DNA of 64,000 nt from Lactarius indigo (taxonomy: Eukaryota > Basidiomycota > Agaricomycetes > Russulales > Russulaceae): positions 434,001 to 498,000 of the forward strand of contig JAFKAC010000034.1 in the NCBI GenBank assembly GCA_025766275.1, given 5' to 3'. The position numbers and the translations under genes were made by a program. Shown in pieces: positions 12,450 to 24,003 of this stretch (positions are counted from its first letter, which is position 1; each line of letters begins with the position of its first letter). The notes under the pieces are model-generated. The model searched no databases and was not told the DNA's origin. It was given only the letters and a program-made list of their open reading frames with translations.

Positions 12450-13011
12450 ATGGCGACCAACAAAGAGTGGGTGTTTCATTTGCCCGCATCGTCTCCGCCC
12501 CCACATCGAGGCCTGGAATCGCACAAGTAAGTCCAAGTTCTTACGTACTTCTGCTAGCACCGATAATCAGTTATAGCATCCCTTGTGCTTCTAGCCCCGG
12601 CCCCTTGGTCTGTGTATCAATGAAGAGCCATGATTTGGTCTTGTCCCCCGAAACCATGGGGCCACTCCCTGGGGTCGAAGTCTACGTTGTCAGTTCAAAT
12701 CCAAGCACACATGAAATTCGAATCAAGTTTCCAGAAAATTTACGACAAACCCTCGTCACCACCATTATCTCAGCTTTCCGAAAGCTCAACAAATTGGTAG
12801 TCCATGCCGGTGAGTCTTTCACATATTCTAACTTAATATTAAGCTCATCACAATCATCCAAGACTCGTACGAATTTAAAGTTGTATTTTCCCAACATGAG
12901 GTAGATGTGGCGGCTGCCTCTGCGTTAATTAACGAAGATTGGGAACTTATTATTCGAGTTCGGAGGCTTAGCTGGTTGCGCCAACATTTTTTGTCATCTG
13001 CGTATTACTAG
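12450..13011 (+). CDS. Small hypothetical protein, uncertain gene
   Basis: The ATG at 12450 opens MATNKEWVFHLPASSP. A clean intron (12527-12576) joins to an exon coding IPCASSPGPLVCVSM, then PLPGVEVYVVSSNPS and FPENLRQTLVTTIISAFRKL. A third segment (12844-13011, VVFSQHEVDVAAASAL, WLRQHFLSS, stop TAG) reads well but is one base out of phase with the donor at 12810. It is therefore either mis-spliced by me or frameshifted. No domain is recognised. It lies just upstream of the ABC transporter relic on the same strand. Confidence 0.4.
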
Positions 13012-13254
13012 TAGTTATTTCAAATTATGCCCAACCCGCCAATTTTACGGTCTCTCTGCTCCCTGCCCCTACCAACTGCGTATATTTGACCCCTCTCGGT
13101 CCACCCTCCTGCTGTAGCGGACCCGTTAAACCCTCCAAGTAAGCGATATTTGTGTCGCTTACAGACCTTTTTCATTATCTCATAGTCATCCAGCTTCCGG
13201 CCATACGCCCGCATTATCGAACTTGAACATCAATATCACTCATACACTATGGCT

Positions 13255-13430
13255 TTGTCGCCCTCAGCCCACCCCTACATCTCAAGGTTCCAGGCTTTCA
13301 CTCCATTGATAGTGTTCGTTGGTCCTCGGCATCCATCGTCGTTGGGCGCGCTCACCTCGAGTATCACCTCCAAGCCGCCGGGCCCGGGCCTTGGACGCCG
13401 CTTCCCTGTGCTTCTGGTGAGTGCTACCTC
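13255..13430 (+). repeat. Dispersed repeat, copy 2 (matches 2700-2885, inverted)
   Basis: This is the plus-strand partner of the segment at 2700-2885, with shared blocks CTCAAGG, TGTTCGTTGGTCCTC and CATCGTCGTTG. It opens with ATG at 13249 and runs into a GTGAGT that could be a splice donor. It may be the start of an unidentified gene that was copied elsewhere. Confidence 0.5.
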
Positions 13431-13589
13431 ACTATGACCCGCCTCAATAGACAATAGACTGACCATTGATTTGATCTTCCCAAGGTGGTGTCTGACGAAA
13501 CTGTCTATCTGCCGTGACGGTCGCCGGTTCTACCCTCAACCCTATCACCTCCAGTACTGTGCCCATGCAACTGCCAGTGCAACTTGCTC

Positions 13590-16500
13590 GCAATCGAACT
13601 TGTATTGTTCTTCGACACCGAGGCATTGACCCCTCGTACCAGCATCACCGCATGGGACAAGTAAGTTCTCGCAATAGTTTTCGGCCATGCTTGATATCGT
13701 TTCCTATCACATTTCCAGTCGAGGTCTCGACGCTTCGACGGCCCTCGAGTTTGTTCGAGCACTACGCACAGCAACCAACGTGGCGCGTATATCCACCATC
13801 GTGTCGATTTATCAGCTGCGGAGTCGTTCTACCAACACTTCGACAAAGTCCGGGTGACTTATGAAGGCAGGATGGCGTACTTTGGGCGTGCAGATCAGGC
13901 TCGGCAATATTTCATCGACCTCGGGTTTGAACCTGCACACCACCGGCAGACTACTTCGGATTTCCTCGCTGCTGGTGTGTTGCGCTTTTATTTAATATCT
14001 TTTTTTCGCTCAACGTGGCCTCCCCGCTTACTCTAGTCACGGATCCCCTCGCGTGCATGGTCCGGGAGGACTTCAAAGGACCAGTCCCGCAGACGGCTAC
14101 CGAATTCGGCTCTGCGTTCTTGGCATCAGAAGCGAGTGTAGCCAATCGCATGGATATGGATGCGTACTTCAAGGGGTTTGTTGGCCACCCTGAGCGTGCC
14201 CTTGCGTACAAGGAGAGCGCAATGGCGGAACATGCGACTACGCAGCACAAGGGTAAACCCTACACGATATCTATCCCCATGTGCTCGCGCCGTCGCTGCT
14301 GAGTTGATTATCCTCATGTACGTATTCTCATATAACGGGCCGAGCCAATATCCTGTACTAACTCCAAATAGTGCGTTCATTGTACAGGCGTAGCTTCTAC
14401 GCGTATAGGATCTATCGTCGTGAGTTGCTGGTGGTCTTCATCTGTATGAGACTTATCCTCTTCCAGTTGGCAGGGGTTCACCATACCTGCCAGCAGCGAT
14501 CGTATGCTACGCAATTTATTCGGAACTGTGACCTACTCACACGAGCAGTCTGTCGTCTCACTGACCGAAGTCGGTGAGTTCCTCCGCAGTGGCGTGCCTC
14601 GAGACTTTCACCTTGTTTTAACGGACTTTGGTAAGGTATTGGGATCGGTGTGTTTCTCCCTTTTGTCCCTTTATTATAGGTCGCTAAAGCATTACCCTCG
14701 TCTTCAGTGTACAGTACTACAAAAGTGTCAGCCGTCGTTCCGCGTGTTCTTCCCCCTTTTTTCTCACAGGTTTTTCAAAATAGCCTGAAGCACATACACG
14801 ACTCGAGCAGTCGCTTTGAGGTGCGTTTTCTCCTCGTCTGATGATGTGGACTGCAGTCTCTAATTGCCGTTCATGCCAGGAGTTTTTAATTCCTACATTA
14901 TCCTGCAAGGTTCTCTGCGACATCCTCATTACTGTTGGGATGGTTTATTACCTCTTGAGTAAACGCACTCAAGTTCGGAGGTACGTTTATGCCCGAACAT
15001 TGCAAAAATCGGTTTACACTGGCTCTCTTGCTAGAACGAACAACGTGTTGAACCTTCTCGCGATTTATTCTATCAATTGCGGCACACTTCACTTGTGAGC
15101 CAATGCGCCGATCGACGTTGACACCTTTTCTGACAATTGTGCCACTCTGCAGAGTGTTTGCCATCTCTTGTGTCACCGTGGTAAGTTCACGTTTACCACC
15201 TGTGTACTCTTGTCAAATATTGACCCCTTGAGCAAAGCTCGCCAAGTATCGAGATACGCTCATATACGTCCCGTCCCTTTTCATTATGATTCGACTCTCT
15301 CTCTGCGCATTCATGTCCACGTGCGCCTTCTTTGTTCGTTATTCCTTTGTGATATTTCCTGACATTCTACCCCAGCCTGAACTCGCGTGATACCCTCCGC
15401 GAAACGCTCGACGCACGGGAAGATATTATTGTCATGGTCACGAGCGGGCCTGCTGCCAAACACCTTCGTTACGATTATGGTATTCTCCATCATCCTATAC
15501 TTCATGGTTGGTTTGCAATCTTATGCGAGCCAATTTTTGTGAGTAGCTATTTCTTCATCTCGTTTCAGTGACTTATGAACCCGTCGTAGCACGTTCTTAT
15601 TTGTCTTTACCATGGCATTGGTCATGAAGGCAATGTTCCGCTCTGTGGCAGCGGCTGTTGGAGATCCGGCGCCTGCACAGACACCGGCCGGTGTCATGCA
15701 GCTTATGCTTGTCCTCTATACTGGGTATACCATCCCGAAACCTTCGATGATTGGCGCGTTGAAGTGGATCACATACATCAACGTGAGTCATCGTCGGTGG
15801 GAGCACTTACACTTACTTATATCCAGACAGCCGATTCGGTACGGCTTCGAGGGACTTATATCCAACGAGTTCCACACACTCAATGGGACATGCTCAAACT
15901 TTGTACCAAGCGGCGCTGGATATGAGAATGTGTCACTCACGAACCAGGTTTGCGGGACCGTCGGCTCCATCCCCAGCCAAAGCACTGTAGATGGCAATCG
16001 TTTTATCGCGTTATCGTACGACTATTCCTACGGCCATGCCTGGCAGGTAAGTGATGTGATACTTAATGCATCGATGTTCGCAGTGACTGACGTGGGAGTA
16101 GAACTATGGCATTCTCGTCACGTTTGGCATTGCATTTATCGCAGCACTTCTTTTTTTCACCGAGTACAACATGCGCTTGTCTGGCGAGACGAACGTCACA
16201 CTCTTCAAGCGAGGAACGAAGGCTCCAATCGTGCGCGAAGCCCGAGAGAAAGCTGGCGTGGCTGATGAGGAGAAAGGTTCCCCAGAGTTACGAGATGTGA
16301 TCGAGGAGACGCACGGTGAGAGTGGGACGGACGTCGTTGTTCCCATGATGACGGACGTATTCACGTGGTGTCACCTAGAATGCGACGTTCACCTAGGAAA
16401 AGGCGAGAGCCGACGCCTTCTGGAAGACATTTCTGGCTACGTTGCACCTGGGAAGCTCACAGCCCTCATGGGAGAATCTGGAGTGGGAAGGGTCAGTAGA

Positions 16501-16955
16501 CTAGAAATACTGCGACAACCTATGCTCATGTCTTCTCAGACCACGCTATTAAATGTCCTTGCAGAGCAGCAGCCGGCTGGTGTTGTTGGTGGCGAGAGGC
16601 CAGTCAACAGGTTCCCCCTACCGAGCGATTTCCAAGCACAGACGTAAGTTCAGCTTCCTTGGTCGGTTGTGTTCATTCTGACACGCAGGGTTGAAACAGA
16701 GGGTACGTTCAACAGATGGATACACATTTGGTTCAGACTACCGTCCGTGAGGCCCTGCTCTCCTCCGCCAAACTACAACAGCCACCCACGGTACCTCTGA
16801 AAGAGAAAGAAGCATAGTGAGTGATCGTTGAAAAGGATCTCCGAGCCTGTATCGACCGACTGTATTTAGCGTCCACACGGTTCTTAAAAATGTGCGGCCT
16901 GGAGAAATATGCCGATGCTGTCACATTGGAGTGGAGCTCGCGGCCAAGGTACGTA
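13590..16955 (+). pseudogene. PDR/ABCG-type ABC transporter, truncated and decayed
   Basis: This is a relic of a pleiotropic-drug-resistance plasma-membrane exporter (order NBD1-TMD1-NBD2-TMD2). The readable part starts inside NBD1 after its Walker A: ITAWDN joined by an intron to RGLDASTALEFVRALRTAT, then STIVSIYQ, EGRMAYFGRADQARQYF and TDPLA. TMD1 is scrambled between about 14290 and 15420, then readable again (FSIILYFMVGLQSYASQF, YTGYTIPKPSMIGALKWITY, GFEGLISNEFHTLNGTCSN). The linker and start of NBD2 are clear (LLEDISGYVAPGKLTALMGE). Lesions: one base missing at about 13813 after SIYQ; frame loss near 14282; the NBD2 Walker A reads GESGVGR-TT with Arg for the catalytic Lys; and a short deletion near 16920 joins KYADAV to IGVELAAK. 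The homology stops at about 16955, before NBD2 Walker B and TMD2. Confidence 0.85.
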
Positions 16956-17461
16956 CCATAGGCCGAGCTACAATGTTTAGAGCCAGGAAACGCTCACTTG
17001 CACAATGTGGGAAATGGAGTAGAGGACGAGGATGAGGTCAACGTATTCATCACGGCATGCAGCTACCATTGAGGCTGGGCCCACTGCCCTCAGGCTGAAG
17101 CAGATCCAAGTCATAATGAGTAGCGAGGTCGCACACCCCTTTACACTACATAGTATCAATGTATTTCTACATAGTATCAATGTATTTCTTCATTTATTGA
17201 GACCACACCTCTCTCCCTCCGAGTTTGTGAGGACAATGTCACGGTGTTGAGCACCTTGAGTCAGCCAGTGAGGAATGTGAGTGCAAGTGCACGCTCCCCA
17301 GCCCAGCCCTGGATGACGTGAACCATTTGACCAGCCCCAAAGTTGCCTGAAGTCCTCACAAAAACTAAAGTACTTGACCTCCAAATTAAAGTCCGAAAAA
17401 GAGAGAAAAGTCACCTGAAAAAAAGACAAAGTCCCTAAACCCCAAAGTCAAAGTATTTAAG
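16956..17461. other. No gene seen; contains a 21-bp tandem duplication
   Basis: This is spacer between the ABC transporter relic and the truncated 3' end of the F-box gene. The F-box C-terminal exon that should follow is absent, so a breakpoint probably lies near 17490. The only structure noted is the tandem repeat at 17148-17189. Confidence 0.4.
17148..17189. repeat. Exact 21-bp tandem duplication
   Basis: Unit ACATAGTATCAATGTATTTCT occurs twice, at 17148-17168 and 17169-17189, without mismatch. Confidence 0.9.
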
Positions 17462-18670
17462 TCACCCAACTCCAAAGCCAAACACCTTGCAGTTTTCCTG
17501 ATGTACACTCAGCACCTTTACAGCAGTGAGGTTACGGAGGAGTTGCAACCATTCGATATCGTCACCTAGTAGCTCATCGGGTGCTGTGGTCCCTGAATCG
17601 ATGAAGAGGCAGTCCACGTTGGAGAGCACACCGCAAATTTGGCCAAGCACCTGACCTATTCCTTCGTCTTGGACGGAGAGCGTAAAAGACAACTGTTCTT
17701 CGTGAGCGAGTTCGATGGTGACAGTGTTTAGTTGAATGCGTAGGACCATGCGCCTAAACCAGGATAGCTTGAGTTTCTCCAAACGATCGACGAACTTGCA
17801 AAGCTGGGGAATTTGATAATCAGCGATTTCTTCCTCATCCCAGTACTCCAAGTAGTCTATTCGTAAGCAGTCGAGTTGAGGAGCATCGATCTGGGCCACG
17901 AAATGCTCCAAATAGTCGAAAAACCCATTAAAGAAAAAGCGGGTGAGAGCGGGAAGGATAGTCCGTGCGGTGGGAAGTCGGCGTATTCGATCAGGGCTGG
18001 AAGGCCCCCATTGGAACCCAAGGGTAAGATATTTGAGCCTGGACAATAGGGCCAGGCTTGTAACCACCGCCTCGGGTGAAATGTAACCGGTATCGGGTAT
18101 ATCCCGAAGATTGACATTAACAAGGTCACGGGCTGAGAAAAGAAGGGTTGGTGCTGTTGGAAAGGGAATCCCACTTAAGCTGATTGTCTGTAAACGTGGA
18201 ACACTTTCACCCAGGAATGTGCTAGGGAGGGTAGGTAAGGTCCCATCTAGTTTCGATTCAAGCGAAAGGCGTGTCAATGCCAGAAACGGTCCCTGCCATT
18301 CCGTCACTGTGGCCATCTTCTCCGACAGTGAGCATGGAACAAAAAGCACGATAATGCGTACACGGTTGGGGTGTTCCAGTGCTGCAAGGATGTTATCTTT
18401 GTCGATGTCTTTGAAAGAGCTAGGAAAGTAAATTACTATAGGAAGGGGCGGAAGGTCTCCTAGATATTTCCTGACAGGTGTCCCATGTGTGCAGAGGAGT
18501 TCTAGATTGAGATGGCGTGACGATGATAATATGATGTCTCTCCAGGTTTGGCATACATGCGCTAGTCTGTGCCATTTCCATGGGAGATGATTTGAAGTGG
18601 TAACTTCGTCCATTCGATAATGGTCAAATATTTCTAGAAGGACATCGTCTGGGAGAGCGCCAATCGTCAT
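17462..18670 (-). CDS. F-box/LRR-type protein, C-terminally shortened
   Basis: This single open exon of 402 codons starts with ATG at 18670. An N-terminal F-box (LPDDVLLEIFDHYR, then WKWHRLAHVCQTWRDIIL, residues 1-50) would bind Skp1 in an SCF ubiquitin ligase. The rest is a degenerate leucine-rich region (FLALTRLSLESKLDG, VPRLQTISLSGIPFP, LSRLKYLTLGFQWG, LDCLRIDYLEYW) that would choose substrates. Related basidiomycete proteins usually run on after the LSVHQENCK-type segment. Here the frame ends eleven residues later in VFGFGVG, an abrupt change suggesting 3' truncation by a rearrangement. The 5' flank (18690-18904) resembles the flanks of the F-box relics at 29.3 and 49.7 kb, so all three belong to one dispersed family. 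Confidence 0.8.
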   Translation of the reverse strand: MTIGALPDDVLLEIFDHYRMDEVTTSNHLPWKWHRLAHVCQTWRDIILSSSRHLNLELLCTHGTPVRKYLGDLPPLPIVIYFPSSFKDIDKDNILAALEHPNRVRIIVLFVPCSLSEKMATVTEWQGPFLALTRLSLESKLDGTLPTLPSTFLGESVPRLQTISLSGIPFPTAPTLLFSARDLVNVNLRDIPDTGYISPEAVVTSLALLSRLKYLTLGFQWGPSSPDRIRRLPTARTILPALTRFFFNGFFDYLEHFVAQIDAPQLDCLRIDYLEYWDEEEIADYQIPQLCKFVDRLEKLKLSWFRRMVLRIQLNTVTIELAHEEQLSFTLSVQDEGIGQVLGQICGVLSNVDCLFIDSGTTAPDELLGDDIEWLQLLRNLTAVKVLSVHQENCKVFGFGVG

Positions 18671-19056
18671 TGCAGGTCTGTATGAAGTTTAGAGGTGGTG
18701 CCAAGTCAATCGCTCCTTCATTATGGCAAGCATACGGAGGCACTGGTAATAGACATACCTAGGAGAGCCTGGTGATGAGAGAAGTACCACAAAACTTGGT
18801 GAGGGTAGTGGAGTATTGCTAATTGAATATTGAAGATGAGCAACAAGTTCTAGATCGATTCGCCCGGCACAGCCACGGTCCCAGACACACCTGTTGGAGC
18901 CCATTGATAGAGCCAGCCTGGAAACTGCTCTTATAATCCTACAAGTTGTAGTAAGATGCTCTAATTATTGGCTTAGCAGTGTGACAAGTAGCCAAAGACG
19001 CGTAGTCGTGTACAGTGAGTGTTCTTGTTCAAGCAGATGTGATTATGCCGTATTAG
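18671..19056. promoter_or_regulatory. Upstream region of F-box gene, shared with two relics
   Basis: Blocks such as GCCAAGTCAATCGCTC, GGAGAGCCTG and AATTGAATATTGAAGATGAG recur in the same order upstream of the F-box starts at 29379 and 49729. This is a conserved leader or promoter duplicated with the family. Confidence 0.5.
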
Positions 19057-19339
19057 GATAGCTCTTATATAATGTGCCACCCGAAGCCGACTGAGGTAAC
19101 GGTCTCATTTTCTCACGTCTCCGCTTTGAACCCTTCTGTCTTCGGACCTTATTTACGCGACCCCACGGGGGTCTCCCCTTATGATTCTGTCCTGTTACGG
19201 TTCTGTATTTACGTCTCGGGGCACCCCTCCCACGCTCTCTCATAACTGTAGTTGTTCTCTATGACCGGTCTGTATCTATGGTACGCACTCTGGAATACAA
19301 ATGGATCCAAAAAAAAAAACAAGATAGCTCTTATATAAT
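19057..19339 (+). mobile_element. Retroposed insertion with poly(A) tail and 17-bp target-site duplication
   Basis: The 17-bp sequence GATAGCTCTTATATAAT is present at 19057-19073 and again, exactly, at 19323-19339. Between them is about 250 bp ending in eleven A (19309-19319) plus CAA. This is the classic footprint of target-primed reverse transcription: a 5'-truncated LINE, a SINE or a processed RNA copy. I saw no pol III A/B boxes and no recognisable coding sequence, so the parent cannot be named. Confidence 0.8.
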
Positions 19340-21139
19340 CTAAACTATATATAGAAACAATGTCTGATAGTAGTTCTCCATACTTGGCCCCTTAGGCCGC
19401 CTTTTGGTGTGCAGATAAGCGGTGAATGTGGGTTATGAATGCCAGAAATAGTTGGGTGACGGGAGTGGCAACGTCGAGGCCCGGGAATTGTGCATGTAGC
19501 TTATGTTTACCTTACAGCAGGCGGGGATGATGGGGCAACGTGAGAGTTCGTTCTCAACAACATGCGAACACTGAATCCATGTGCAGCCATGATGTTTACC
19601 ACTTTCCTCCTCCTTCCCACATGCATCGCCAATTACCTGACCATTTGGGACTCGGAGTACAAACATGGGCTCAAGGTATCCTAGTTACTTCACTTGCAGC
19701 GGAAGCAGAAATTGGCAAAGGCCTGACATAGATTGGCTAGATTATTGGATTTGTAGGACGTAAATTCTACGGTTCAAGTTTGTGCAGTAGTTTGTTAAAG
19801 GCTGGTGTCCCTAGACCCATATCGGCCAACGTCGAAAATGAAGAGTCCCAATTCCGGTGGTAGCAAAAGACTCAGATCTCGTCAAGTGGTAGCAGAGAAC
19901 TCATCGGTGTTGCAGCAGGGGGTTCGAGCCAGATGCGGTGTCGTTGAGATTTGGGGAGCCGGCTGTGGCCGCAGAGCCACGTGCTGAGGAAACCAAGCAG
20001 GCACCAGCCGTTCGAGGATGGACACCACGGAGAAGAGGCGGAAAGGTACATGGGCGTCAAGCAGCTCGTACCGTGGGCGACCTTGAGGCACCAGTGGAGG
20101 ACCATCACGAACTTGCACCTGCACAGGGATGACGCTGAATAGGTCACAGAGTAAGAATAGGTCGGTCAAGTCATGAAAAAAAATGCCATACATGCAGGGG
20201 ACTCAGGGTGGGATGCAGAACTGCCGAGGTCGTCATTGCGCTCCCCATGCCAACACTATCGTTGCTGCTCATGAAGAGGATTCTCACACCGCATGTGCCG
20301 AGCCACAAAAATATGTCGCACACCTTCTTCCCAGATGGGGAGTCAGTCTACTTGTCGGTACCGTAGGATATGCTGATAGTCTTGAGATGCCCGTCAGTTT
20401 GAGTGTGTAGTTGAGCTAGCTGAGTAATGTCATCAACAGCCGGTGCTGTAATAGATGTGTGGTTGCATATACGATTTGTGGTGTAGCCAGTAGACAGGGT
20501 TGTTGCGTGTAGGTGGGGTCTGGGATAGAAGAGGCTGTCCACATACTACCCAGCGAGGTCGTCTGACAACAATGGGTGACCAATGACCCCCAGTCGGAAG
20601 TTCGTAGTTTCCCACAGGTTTATTTCGTTTTATTTCGTTAGTATCGTAGATTAACGAACGTCAGATAATATGTACGTTATTCTATAACTTTTTTAGTTAA
20701 AAATATGTTTTGTTCGAGTACCAGCGTTAGAGTCCTTAAAGAATCGGATAAAAACGATATGAATCGAATCGAATGGGCCCAGCTATGGGCATTTTTCAGA
20801 CGATTTCAAACGATTTCAAACGAAGCAAATTGACAAGCATTATTTATTTTCGATTCGACTCGATTAAGGCGCCTATTACAATCGATGATAATACAGTCTA
20901 CGGCTCTATCGGACAAGCAACAACAGTTAAAGCATTCCGGACGCGGCAGAGATCCTAAGGAAGTGGAGGTCCGGTCACAAGTAGAAACACAGGGTCCATA
21001 GGTGAGGTGTGCAGCTGGGACGAGTGTGAAGACGAGAGATCAGGAATCCGAGAGATGATAGACGAGAGGGCGAGAGACGAGAGACAAGAGACTAGCACCA
21101 GAATCGGTCTTGTGTTGAGCAAGACGACAACGGAGCTTC
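19340..21139. other. Gene-free stretch with AT-rich block
   Basis: No supported coding region. 20620-20730 is AT-rich (TTTATTTCGTT repeated twice). At about 20799-20822 ACGATTTCAAACGATTTCAAACGA is a small tandem duplication. Confidence 0.4.
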
Positions 21140-23529
21140 TTAAGTTCCGTTGGTCACGCCGGTGCCCTTCTTTGCGGCCGTCTTGACCTTCCTCTGCCAT
21201 GGTGGGGCTGTGAGTAGGGCTGATACGAAGGAATGAATACGTTGAACTTACTGCTGCGACTTGTGTGGCACGGAGTTCCTTCTTGAACGGCTAATGGAAA
21301 AATTGAGACAATTGTGAGTAGTTTGTGCGTGCGACACCCCCACACAACGTGCATACCTCTTTGTCGGCTTCCGAGAGTGCTTTGAAGTATGATTCGAATT
21401 CGCGCAGGAGGCCTTGTCCTCTGGGTTGCGTTGCATTCCATTGGCGCATGCAGATATTCCTGTAGGTGTAGTCAGCATGAGGAGTGTGGTGTATGTTCGA
21501 CTTACCTTATGGAATTGCCCTCGGTGGGCTCTGCCATGGTATCGGCCTTCTTCTGCTTTTTGGATGACGCCATCATTGGGTCACTTTCGGCACTCCGTTT
21601 CTTGCCCTTCCCATTGGTCTTGGCACCACCATTGTTAGCAGATGGCGACGACTCGGTGTTGTTATTATCATGGCCCGTAACATCGTTGGTTGCTGTGTGG
21701 GTCATGTCGGGTGTCGGGTTATTTGCGCGGCCCAGTGTGAGCCTGATTCGGAGAGGGTTGGACGCAGTCGCTGTTGCTCCAGGAGTGGCCGTATCTTCTA
21801 TGCCAGTACCGTTGTTGGAAGGGTTTGCCTCTGACGAGGCAGTTGAGTCGGTTGGACCTGGTCCACTTTGCAGTGGCAGGTTTGAGGTATCAGAAGAGGA
21901 CCTCTCTGGGTCCATCCCAAGGGGCGCTGTGAAGTATCCTGAGTGTGGTCACGTCGGTACATCAAGTACGTACTGCTGGTGCTCGTACATGCTGATCTTG
22001 CTGGGGTGGGGGCACTGGAACAGGTACATTAGCGGGTGTAAAGTGGACAATATGGGGGAGGGTACAAAGGGTCGGTAACCACCGACGATGGAGTGGTTCG
22101 TGTCTCCGTGGTCTTGAGATGGGTGTTAGGTTCGAAATGAAGTAAAAGTGAGCTGTGTACCGAAGGATTGGGCAAGGGATTTATCCCCTGTGTCACGGAG
22201 CGTTCTGGTTCACTCCCATTGTCGTTGTCACTGTCGGCTGGGGTCTGTTCCCCAGTGTCGTTGTCGTGGTTGTCACCGGCGGTTCGCTGTTCTCCTCCAT
22301 TGTGGCTGTCAGTGGGACTGTCCTCTCTTGTATTGACGCCGTCACTTGATGCCGTCACTCTCGGCGTCTAGTTCTTGGCTTGAACCTGTGTGTATCTAAG
22401 TGCATTGAGGTGGTAATGAATTGATGTACCTTTTGCGGGGGTTTTTGTTGCACCATCCTTTGACCCGGGGTTCCTGTTGCGGTGCCACGATGGATATGAT
22501 CGCGTGGACCATTCCCAGAGCTTCCACTCCCCGTCATCACAGAGGAGAAGGAAGTCGTGGGCTTCGTCAGCTAACATCATGCGCAAATAGTACTCCCACG
22601 CAGTATCGGTAATGTGACCGAATGTTGCTGGGGCCAAGCCTTCCTCGTTGAGCGTGGCCCATAGCATGCGTGCTTTGCGACTCATGTCCGCTATCTGGTC
22701 TTCATCGACAGGCGTTCCATCTTCGTTTTCCAAGTAGAAGTGTGGTGTTACGTGGTCGTTGTCGTTGTCGTTGGAACCTTTGCGTGGGCGCCCAGGCTTT
22801 CTCTTTTTCCGTACAGATGTCGCAGAGCCATCCATCTCCCCTCGACGGGCGTTACTTATCTTTGCCATGGCATGCCTGAATTCCTTCTTCGTCCATTGAA
22901 TGACCATCGAGAAGTCCATGCGCTTTCGAGGTGCTGGCTTCGCTGGGACAGTCCCGGTTCTGAGGCCGGAACGTATGCCGCTTCCACGGCTGCCCGTAGT
23001 GTTCTCGTGTTGTGATCTAGCGAAGAGTTCAAGAGTTCCTCTGTGCATTATAAGTGACGCATACACCCTGAAAAATAACAAAAAGATCTATGCGCACCTG
23101 AGCATCTTGAGTTCCAAACCCATATCCCTGATCTCCTCCTTCAGCTTGTCATTCTCCTTCGTTAAGGCGGTAAGGGCTTCTTCGAGCCTCGTGATCTCCA
23201 TGGCTCTCTTCTCGGAGGTCATCTGGACGCGTACAAAATGGCCGTTGCTCTCTAGCAGCCTTGCGGATGCGTTCAAGACCACCGCCTCTAGATCAGGTGA
23301 CTTGTGTTGTGTCAGCGCTATGAATACAATAGAGAATTGCCGGACTCATGTAATTGGAGCCCATATGTGAGCGTGGCCGGTCGGAGCTGGAGTCATATTG
23401 CCGATAAGAATGGGGGTCGTAATGAGAGCTCTGTTGGTCCCCAAGTAGGGAGGGGTCGATATTTGACGTGAAGTTGTAAGAAGCGGGGGAATAAGAAGCG
23501 GGGGAATAAGAAGCGGGGGAGACTGTCAT
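21140..23529 (-). CDS. AT-hook hypothetical nuclear protein, multi-exon
   Basis: I do not know the family. The start is the ATG at 23529, with three SPASY repeats (15-bp units) and a Ser/Tyr/His-rich region. The next exon (about 23100-23290) is a heptad coiled coil (RLEEALTALTKENDKLKEEI). A third (22380-23045) carries an AT-hook (KKRKPGRPRKG) followed by HFYLENEDGTPVDEDQ and an aromatic block (WEYYLRMMLADEAHDFLLL, DDGEWKLWEW). Later exons are Ser/Thr/Asn-rich with a basic cluster (KKQKK), then CMRQWNATQ, FESYFKALSEADKE, PFKKELRATQVAA and KKGTGVTNGT, ending at 21140-21142. The AT-hook and coiled coil suggest a DNA-binding, self-associating nuclear protein. The junction near 23300 could not be phased. 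Confidence 0.6.
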
Positions 23530-23662
23530 GGTGGACGGCGGAAAAAAAAAAAGTGGAGAAAGATTACGTGTATATGATGGCTTTGGTTATATTTGGTTGT
23601 CTGATATAAGTAATTGACTTAGATGATTTTGTGTCGCGTACAAATCTCTTCTCTTGTACTCC

Positions 23663-23800
23663 ATGTCCACCATAGATCGCGGCAACGTTCTCATCGTTTG
23701 TGCACTGCACGAGGCTACCCTAAAGGATCTCTTGTATGCTAAGAACAATGCCATGTTCAAGTTGATCCAGGAGCGCAACGAGGCCCTTTACGAATGGTAA
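23663..23800 (+). CDS. 45-codon open frame, possible gene fragment
   Basis: The frame runs from ATG to TAA: MSTIDRGNVLIVCALHEA, then LKDLLYAKNNAMFKLIQERN, ending ALYEW. The amphipathic composition looks protein-like, but nothing around it extends the frame. It may be an exon or relic of an unrecognised gene. Confidence 0.3.
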   Translation: MSTIDRGNVLIVCALHEATLKDLLYAKNNAMFKLIQERNEALYEW

Positions 23801-23922
23801 CTTATGATGAACAGCACACTAAGAGGACATACTCACAGAGGGACAAAGTGTTCTGTGGTGAGATATGAGGAGTGGCTGGAAGCAGAGGTGTACAGGGTGA
23901 GTTGCAAGTGAAGCAAAGAAGT

Positions 23923-24003
23923 CTGGCACACAAACAGTGAGAACTGATAATGTTACATTGGAGGGAAGGAAGCTTACCTGGCACACAAACAGTGAGAACT
24001 GAT
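23923..24003. repeat. 26-bp direct repeats with 29-bp spacer (copy 1 of unit-spacer-unit)
   Basis: CTGGCACACAAACAGTGAGAACTGAT is exact at 23923-23948 and 23978-24003. The spacer contains ACATTGGAGGGAAGGAAG and ends in AC just before the second unit. The same architecture with a different unit occurs at 25231-25323. Confidence 0.85.
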
